Position numbers and translations under genes: made by a program
The notes under the pieces: generated by a model
The model's database searches: none
What the model was told of the DNA's origin: nothing
The model's input: only the letters and a program-made list of their open reading frames with translations
Shown: one piece after another, positions 59,698 through 64,000 of the stretch
How positions within the stretch are numbered: the stretch's first letter is position 1
Layout: every line of letters starts with the position of its first letter
NCBI GenBank assembly: GCA_024236235.1
Contig: JACKKV010000006.1
Span: forward strand, 1-64,000
Source of the DNA: Novosphingobium sp.
GTDB lineage: Bacteria > Pseudomonadota > Alphaproteobacteria > Sphingomonadales > Sphingomonadaceae
Reading direction: 5' to 3'
DNA: 64,000 nt

Positions 59698-60336
59698 TCA
59701 CCTCGCCTTGGCGGTTGCAGTTCTGGCCGGATCGCTCACCAGAATGCCCGATTCCGGATCAGTCAGCGACTGTTTCACGTGAAACATCTTCCGGCGACTC
59801 ACCGGAAGCTCTTCCAATTCTTGCTTGGCCGAACGCCCTTTGGGCAACAGCCAGATCGTGTCGCTTGTGGAAAAGCGTGCGGACAGGCTGAGAAGCCGTG
59901 GCAAGGGCGCAAACGCGCGTCCCGAAATGACACTGGCAGAAAAGGAAGGAATCTGTTCCAGTCGCGCGCCCAGCACAACGCATCGCTGCAGATCGAGCGC
60001 TTCAGTCACGCTCTGCAGCCATTCAACCCGCCGCCTGCGGGATTCGACCAGCCGAACATCGCGATCAGGCTGCATCATGGCGATCACCAGGCCCGGAAAG
60101 CCTGCACCGGTGCCAAGGTCAAGCCATGGCCCTGTTTCACGTGGAACCAGCAACAACAACTGCGCGCTGTCGGCAATGTGGCGGCGCCAGAGTTCCGGGA
60201 CGGTCGCGCGCGCGATGAGGTTCTGCCGCTCGTTTTCCGCGGCAAGCAACGCACAGAAGCGTTCCAGCCGCTCCATCGCCGCACCGTCGCACAGACCGGC
60301 GACAAAGGCGCGCGCTTCGGTCTCGTCCGCAATCAT
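59698..60336 (-). CDS. rsmG: 16S rRNA (guanine(527)-N(7))-methyltransferase RsmG
   Basis: A 212-residue class I methyltransferase. LDLGTGAGFPGLVIAMMQPD is the SAM site, and VESRRRRVEWLQSVTEALDL and ISGRAFAPLPRLLSLSARF fit RsmG. The C-terminal KMFHVKQSLT tail lies over a perfect parS site, as often in alphaproteobacteria, so the tail codons are fixed by the DNA site rather than by protein function (inference). Known role: m7G527 in 16S rRNA. The start overlaps the mnmG stop. Confidence 0.95.
   Translation of the reverse strand: MIADETEARAFVAGLCDGAAMERLERFCALLAAENERQNLIARATVPELWRRHIADSAQLLLLVPRETGPWLDLGTGAGFPGLVIAMMQPDRDVRLVESRRRRVEWLQSVTEALDLQRCVVLGARLEQIPSFSASVISGRAFAPLPRLLSLSARFSTSDTIWLLPKGRSAKQELEELPVSRRKMFHVKQSLTDPESGILVSDPARTATAKAR
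59771..59786. promoter_or_regulatory. parS site (perfect), inside rsmG
   Basis: TGTTTCACGTGAAACA matches the canonical parS palindrome at every position. It is inside the rsmG coding region, encoding FHVKQ on the minus strand. It is about 80 bp from parA and should be bound by the ParB encoded next to it. Confidence 0.93.
60133..60148. promoter_or_regulatory. Degenerate parS-like site inside rsmG
   Basis: TGTTTCACGTGGAACC differs from the parS consensus at two positions (12 and 16). It keeps the central TTTCACGTG and may bind ParB weakly. Confidence 0.55.
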
Positions 60337-62186
60337 GCCGCGGCCAGCCTGCGCCGAGCATGCACCAGCAGCGCCGCCAGTGCCGCCGGCGTGATGCCGG
60401 GCACACGACCCGCAGCAGCAAGGCTCGACGGGCGTGCGGCCTCCAGCCGCTCAACCATTTCACGAGACAGGCCGGGGACGGCGGCAAAGGGAAAATCATC
60501 GTCCAGCGCCACCTCTTCGCTGGCTCGCAAGTCGCGCAGTTCCGCGTCCTGCCGCGCGAGGTAAGGCGCGTAAGCCGCATCCTCGGCCAGTTCGGCCGCA
60601 AGCGCCCCGCCCCAATCTAGCTCTGCCGGCAACCACGGCGCCAGCACATCAAGACCGATCCCGCCGTAACGCAACCATTCGCTCAAAGCCTGGCGGGGAA
60701 CATCCCGGCGCACCGGCAGGCCGACATCTGCCAGTTCCGCACCGGCGACCGGGCGTTCGAGCGCGCATTCAAGCCCTCCACGCTGCTCTTCCCGGTTCTG
60801 GAACCATTCCGCACGCTCCTCCCCTAGACAAGAGGCTGCCAGCGCCAGTGGCGTAAGCCGCGATGTCGCATTGTTGGCGCGCAAGCGCAGACGATATTCG
60901 GCCCGCGCGGTCAGCATGCGATAGGGCTCACTGACGCCATGCAGCGTCAGATCGTCAATCATCACCGCCATATAGCTGTTGGCGCGATCCAGCGGGGCAG
61001 GCGCTCGACCCAGCACCGTCGCAGCCGCATGCATCCCCGCAATCAGGCCCTGGGCCGCCGCCTCCTCATAGCCGGTCGTCCCGTTGATCTGCCCGGCGCA
61101 GTAAAGTCCCGGCATTGCGCGCAGCTCCAGCGTCGGGCGCAGGGCACGCGGGTCGATATGATCATATTCAACGGCATAGCCCGCAACGTCCATTTCCACC
61201 TGCTCCAGCCCGTCCATTGACCGCAGCATGGCGAGCTGGACATCAGCGGGCAATGAGGTGCTGATCCCGTTGGGATAGACCAGATGCGTGTCCAGCCCTT
61301 CAGGTTCGAGAAAGATCTGGTGTCCATCCCGATCGGCGAAACGGTGAATCTTGTCTTCGATGGACGGGCAATAACGCGGACCGCGCGCGTCAATCGCGCC
61401 GGTGAACAAGGGTGAACGATGCAGGTTTGCCCGTATGATGTCATGGCTGCGCGGATTGGTGCGAGTGATCGCACAGAACAACTGCGGATTCACGCGTTTC
61501 TCACTGAGCGCGGACATGCACCAGGGCTCCACGTCGGATGGCTGCTCTTCCAGCCGGGCCCAGTGGATCGTGCGACCATCAAGGCGCGGCGGAGTTCCCG
61601 TCTTGAGGCGAGCCATGGGCAGTTCTGCCGCGCGCAGCTGCTGCGCAAGCTGCTGGGCCGACGCTTCACCAATACGTCCGCCGGTGATCCGCTCCTCGCC
61701 ACGAAACAGCGTGCCACCGAGGAAAGTGCCTGTACACAGGATCACCGCACCGGCATGCAATTCGGTGCCATCGGCCAGAACCAGCCCGCTCACTCGCTCA
61801 CCCTGCAGGATCAACCGGGCAGCCTCGCCCTCAATCAGATCGAGCCCCGGCTGCGCATGCAACATGCGCTGGATCGCCCGCTTGAACAGAGTGCGGTCAG
61901 CCTGCACACGCGGACCCCAGACTGCGCTGCCCTTCGAGCGGTTGAGCATCCGGTAGTGAATTGCGGCGGCGTCCGCAGCGCGACCGATCAGCCCGTCAAA
62001 CGCATCGACTTCACGAACAAGGTGGCCCTTACCCAAACCGCCGATCGCCGGGTTGCAGCTCATCGCTCCGATGGTCGCAAGATCGAAGCTCACCAACCCG
62101 GTGCGGGCGCCCATGCGCGCGGCGACGGCGGCAGCCTCGCAACCGGCGTGCCCGCCACCTACAACCAGGATATCGAAGCGATTCAT
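60333..62186 (-). CDS. mnmG: tRNA uridine-5-carboxymethylaminomethyl(34) synthesis enzyme MnmG
   Basis: A 617-residue FAD protein (GidA). FAD loop GGGHAGCEAAAVAARMGARTG at the N terminus, SCNPAIGGLGKGHLVREVDA, RADRTLFKRAIQ-type region, and GLYCAGQINGTTGYEEAAAQG. The C-terminal helical domain follows. With MnmE it makes the cmnm5/mnm5 modification at U34, complementing MnmA in the same window. Its stop overlaps rsmG by four bases. Confidence 0.96.
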   Translation of the reverse strand: MNRFDILVVGGGHAGCEAAAVAARMGARTGLVSFDLATIGAMSCNPAIGGLGKGHLVREVDAFDGLIGRAADAAAIHYRMLNRSKGSAVWGPRVQADRTLFKRAIQRMLHAQPGLDLIEGEAARLILQGERVSGLVLADGTELHAGAVILCTGTFLGGTLFRGEERITGGRIGEASAQQLAQQLRAAELPMARLKTGTPPRLDGRTIHWARLEEQPSDVEPWCMSALSEKRVNPQLFCAITRTNPRSHDIIRANLHRSPLFTGAIDARGPRYCPSIEDKIHRFADRDGHQIFLEPEGLDTHLVYPNGISTSLPADVQLAMLRSMDGLEQVEMDVAGYAVEYDHIDPRALRPTLELRAMPGLYCAGQINGTTGYEEAAAQGLIAGMHAAATVLGRAPAPLDRANSYMAVMIDDLTLHGVSEPYRMLTARAEYRLRLRANNATSRLTPLALAASCLGEERAEWFQNREEQRGGLECALERPVAGAELADVGLPVRRDVPRQALSEWLRYGGIGLDVLAPWLPAELDWGGALAAELAEDAAYAPYLARQDAELRDLRASEEVALDDDFPFAAVPGLSREMVERLEAARPSSLAAAGRVPGITPAALAALLVHARRRLAAA

Positions 62187-62232
62187 GCGCGGCCCTTACC
62201 CGCGCAGTGGATTCCGGTCAAAGAAACTGCGA

Positions 62233-62248
62233 TGTTTCACGTGAAACA
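62233..62248. promoter_or_regulatory. parS site (perfect), mnmG-mnmE intergenic
   Basis: TGTTTCACGTGAAACA is again a perfect parS, extended by one base each side to an 18-bp palindrome (62232-62249). It lies between mnmG and mnmE, 47 bp upstream of the mnmG start codon and 16 bp before the end of mnmE. Confidence 0.94.
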
Positions 62249-62264
62249 TGCGGTCACCAAACCC

Positions 62265-63545
62265 TCACTTGCCGATGCAGAAGCGCCCGAACAAAGCATC
62301 GAGCATATCCTCGGTCGTCGCCCGGCCAATCAGCCGATCCAGCGCGAGCCTGCCGCGCCGCAAACCCTCCGCCACAAGCAGGGGATCAGTCTGCATACGG
62401 GCTTCGTTCAATGCCTCTGCCAGTTCAGAGAGGCGCGCGTGCTGGCGTGCATTGAGCGCCGCCTCCCCCGGCCCTGGCATAACCCGACGCGCCGCCTGGA
62501 CCATCGCCTGGCGCAGCGCATCCATCCCTTCGCCGCTCAGGGCTGACAGGCGAAACGCCGGATTGGCCTTGTGCGCATGCCCCGCATTGTCGATCTGCGC
62601 TTCAATCTCCCAGGAACCGTCCGGCCCTGCGCCCTCGGGGCCGAGCCACAGCACCAGATCGGCGCGAAGCAGCTCCTGATTGGCGCGTTCGATTCCAATT
62701 TGCTCAATCGCATCCGCACTGGCCTCGCGCAGGCCCGCGGTATCGACAAAGCTGAACGGGATGCCGTCCAGCGCGACTGAGCGCAGGATGACATCGCGGG
62801 TCGTACCCGCAACCGGAGAGGTGATCGCCGCCTCACTCTCAACCAATGCATTGAAAAGTGTCGATTTTCCTGCATTCGGTGGCCCTGCGAGCACGACCCG
62901 GAAGCCTTCTTTCAGGACCTGCGCATGCGGGCGTGCCAGCCAGCCCGCAACTTCCTGTGCCAGTGCGCTCAACCTCGCCCCGAATTGCGGGGAAAGGTTG
63001 CTGATCGCATCATCCTCGTCCGCGAAATCCAGCACGGTTTCAACCTCGGCGGAAAGCTCAAGCAGTGTGGCACGCCAGCTTTCGGCCAGGTGCGAAAACG
63101 CCCCGCCAGCCATGGCCTGCGCGGCGCGGCGTTGCAGTTCGGTTTCCGCTGCCAGCAGATCGGCCAGCCCTTCCGCTTCGGCAAGGTCGATCCGGCCATT
63201 GGCGAAGGCGCGCCGGGTGAACTCGCCCGCCTGCGCGGGGCGCAGTCCGGGCAAGGCACCAAGCGCCCGTTCGACCGCGGCCACTACCGCCCTGCCCCCG
63301 TGCAGGTGAAATTCCGCGCAATCCTCGCCGGTCGGGCTGCGAGGGCCAGGCAGGAACAGCACCAGCGCCCGATCCAGCTCTGCACCGTCCGCCCCGCGTA
63401 ACAGGCCGAGGCTGACGCTGCGCGGCGAGGGAACCCGCCCCGCAAGCGCCATCAGCGCGTCCTTCGCCGCCGGCCCCGACACGCGCATGACGGCAATGGC
63501 GGCGGGCGGCGAGCCACTGGACAGGGCAAAGATCGTGTCAATCAT
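62265..63545 (-). CDS. mnmE: tRNA modification GTPase MnmE
   Basis: A 426-residue GTPase. N-terminal folate-binding domain (TIFALSSGSPPAAIAVMRVSG), G1 at GPPNAGKSTLFNAL (about 220-233), DTAGLRE (G3), G4 substitution within the 250-330 region, and the C-terminal CIGK, which carries the conserved Cys of the family. Known role: with MnmG in U34 modification. The length is slightly below the usual 440-460. The start ATG is 63545. Confidence 0.95.
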   Translation of the reverse strand: MIDTIFALSSGSPPAAIAVMRVSGPAAKDALMALAGRVPSPRSVSLGLLRGADGAELDRALVLFLPGPRSPTGEDCAEFHLHGGRAVVAAVERALGALPGLRPAQAGEFTRRAFANGRIDLAEAEGLADLLAAETELQRRAAQAMAGGAFSHLAESWRATLLELSAEVETVLDFADEDDAISNLSPQFGARLSALAQEVAGWLARPHAQVLKEGFRVVLAGPPNAGKSTLFNALVESEAAITSPVAGTTRDVILRSVALDGIPFSFVDTAGLREASADAIEQIGIERANQELLRADLVLWLGPEGAGPDGSWEIEAQIDNAGHAHKANPAFRLSALSGEGMDALRQAMVQAARRVMPGPGEAALNARQHARLSELAEALNEARMQTDPLLVAEGLRRGRLALDRLIGRATTEDMLDALFGRFCIGK

Positions 63546-63581
63546 GCGGCCGGGCGGGCGCGGGCGATGAATGGTGCGCCC

Positions 63582-63839
63582 TTACCCCTTCTTCGAACTG
63601 CTCGCCCCCGAGGCGAAGGCCGCACCGCTTTCCATGAATTTCTGGAAAAGCTGCAGGCCCATCTGCCCCATTGGCGCGAACTGGCGGGAAAGCTGTTCCA
63701 TCTGTTCAAGGCTGGTCGCGCCCTGCATCGCATTCTTCAAATTCTCGACATAGGCCTCGTTGACGGAGGAGACATCGGGAAGGCCGAGGAAACGACGCGC
63801 TTCATCGGGTGTGCAATCGACTTCTACATTCACTTTCAT
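63582..63839 (-). CDS. DUF6489-like small protein
   Basis: An 85-residue protein beginning MKVNVEVDCTPDEARRFLGL; PDVSSVNEAYVENLKNAM and MEQLSRQFAPMGQMGLQLFQ follow, with a Ser/Lys tail. Small proteins with this M-K-V-N-V-E-x-D-C-T-P-x-E-A-R start occur in sphingomonads and relatives (recalled as DUF6489); role unknown. I start at ATG 63839, preceded by AGGAG; the ATG at 63863 would add eight residues. Confidence 0.82.
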   Translation of the reverse strand: MKVNVEVDCTPDEARRFLGLPDVSSVNEAYVENLKNAMQGATSLEQMEQLSRQFAPMGQMGLQLFQKFMESGAAFASGASSSKKG

Positions 63840-63940
63840 GAGCGAACCCCGCAGGAGAAACACGTAAACCTGTCACACGCGCTTGGCAAAGTCCATCATC
63901 CCCCTCTAACATCGGTTCACAAGCCGAGGAGACTCATCTC

Positions 63941-64000
63941 ATGTCCGCGACTCACAAAATCCCCGATCTGGACGGCGACGGCCAGATTCCCGTCTATGTC
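63941..64000 (+). CDS. Start of an unidentified protein, cut by the window end
   Basis: The frame from ATG 63941 is open to base 64000, giving 20 residues, MSATHKIPDLDGDGQI onward. GAGGAG lies about ten bases before the ATG, and the sequence DLDGDGQIP has the spacing of a calcium-binding EF-hand loop start, though a loop cannot be confirmed in 20 residues. Too little is visible to name it. Confidence 0.55.
   Translation, partial: MSATHKIPDLDGDGQIPVYV

Overview
The window is about 64 kb of high-GC, densely packed chromosomal DNA from an alphaproteobacterium. Markers that point there are SciP (DUF1153), a TrcR/DUF1013 regulator, a CdnL-type CarD protein, an ETF beta/alpha pair after sucC, a SUV3-type helicase and a gidA-gidB-parA-parB block with canonical parS sites. 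The small DUF6489-, DUF1192- and DUF4402-type proteins and the wecB/wecC arrangement suggest Sphingomonadales, probably Erythrobacteraceae; that last step is inference. No rRNA, tRNA, CRISPR array, prophage or complete insertion sequence was found.

Layout. 1-2.2 kb: end of sucC, then etfB-etfA. 2.3-3.4 kb: a small lower-GC accessory patch with three short genes and a structured intergenic stretch. 3.4-9.3 kb: a leftward operon of MFP adaptor, RND pump and DUF445 protein. 9.5-21 kb: GlsB-like protein, sciP with its small upstream partner, mnmA, a lipoprotein serine hydrolase, a CDF transporter, pdxH, a J-domain protein-BrkB-fabI operon, and wecC/wecB for ManNAcA synthesis. 21-27.6 kb: a leftward house-keeping run dsbB-coq7, ctpA, envC-like, rlmH, rsfS, nadD, proA. 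27.8-35 kb: M23 peptidase-bactofilin pair, acyl-CoA synthetase, trcR, glycosyltransferase plus LpxH-like phosphoesterase, quinone oxidoreductase. 35-45 kb: DUF1192, clpA, truncated haemoglobin, DUF1275, DUF167, gamma-carbonic anhydrase, hemB, another M23 peptidase and the SUV3 helicase. 45.5-52 kb: S4 protein-fdxA, carD, tsaC, acyl-CoA dehydrogenase-DUF815 ATPase, PQQ-type sugar dehydrogenase. 52.4-57.4 kb: glycine-zipper protein and a leftward DUF4402 protein/chaperone/usher-like fibre cluster that is riddled with small indels. 57.9-63.9 kb: parB, parA, rsmG, mnmG, mnmE with parS sites, probably near the replication origin.

The most distinctive structure is a 272-bp element present twice in inverted orientation (45266-45537 and 57657-57928). 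It has 22-bp perfect terminal inverted repeats beginning and ending in CTAG, encodes no transposase, and in both places its CTAG end forms the TAG stop codon of the upstream gene (helicase and parB), in the same orientation relative to that gene. At the first site, removing one copy of element plus CTAG restores a tight helicase-S4 gene junction. This looks like a MITE-type element that lands harmlessly on CTAG stop codons. The second unusual area is the DUF4402-chaperone-usher cluster, whose amino-acid conservation is intact but whose frame changes many times between 54.8 and 56.9 kb: either a sequencing-error patch or very recent decay.
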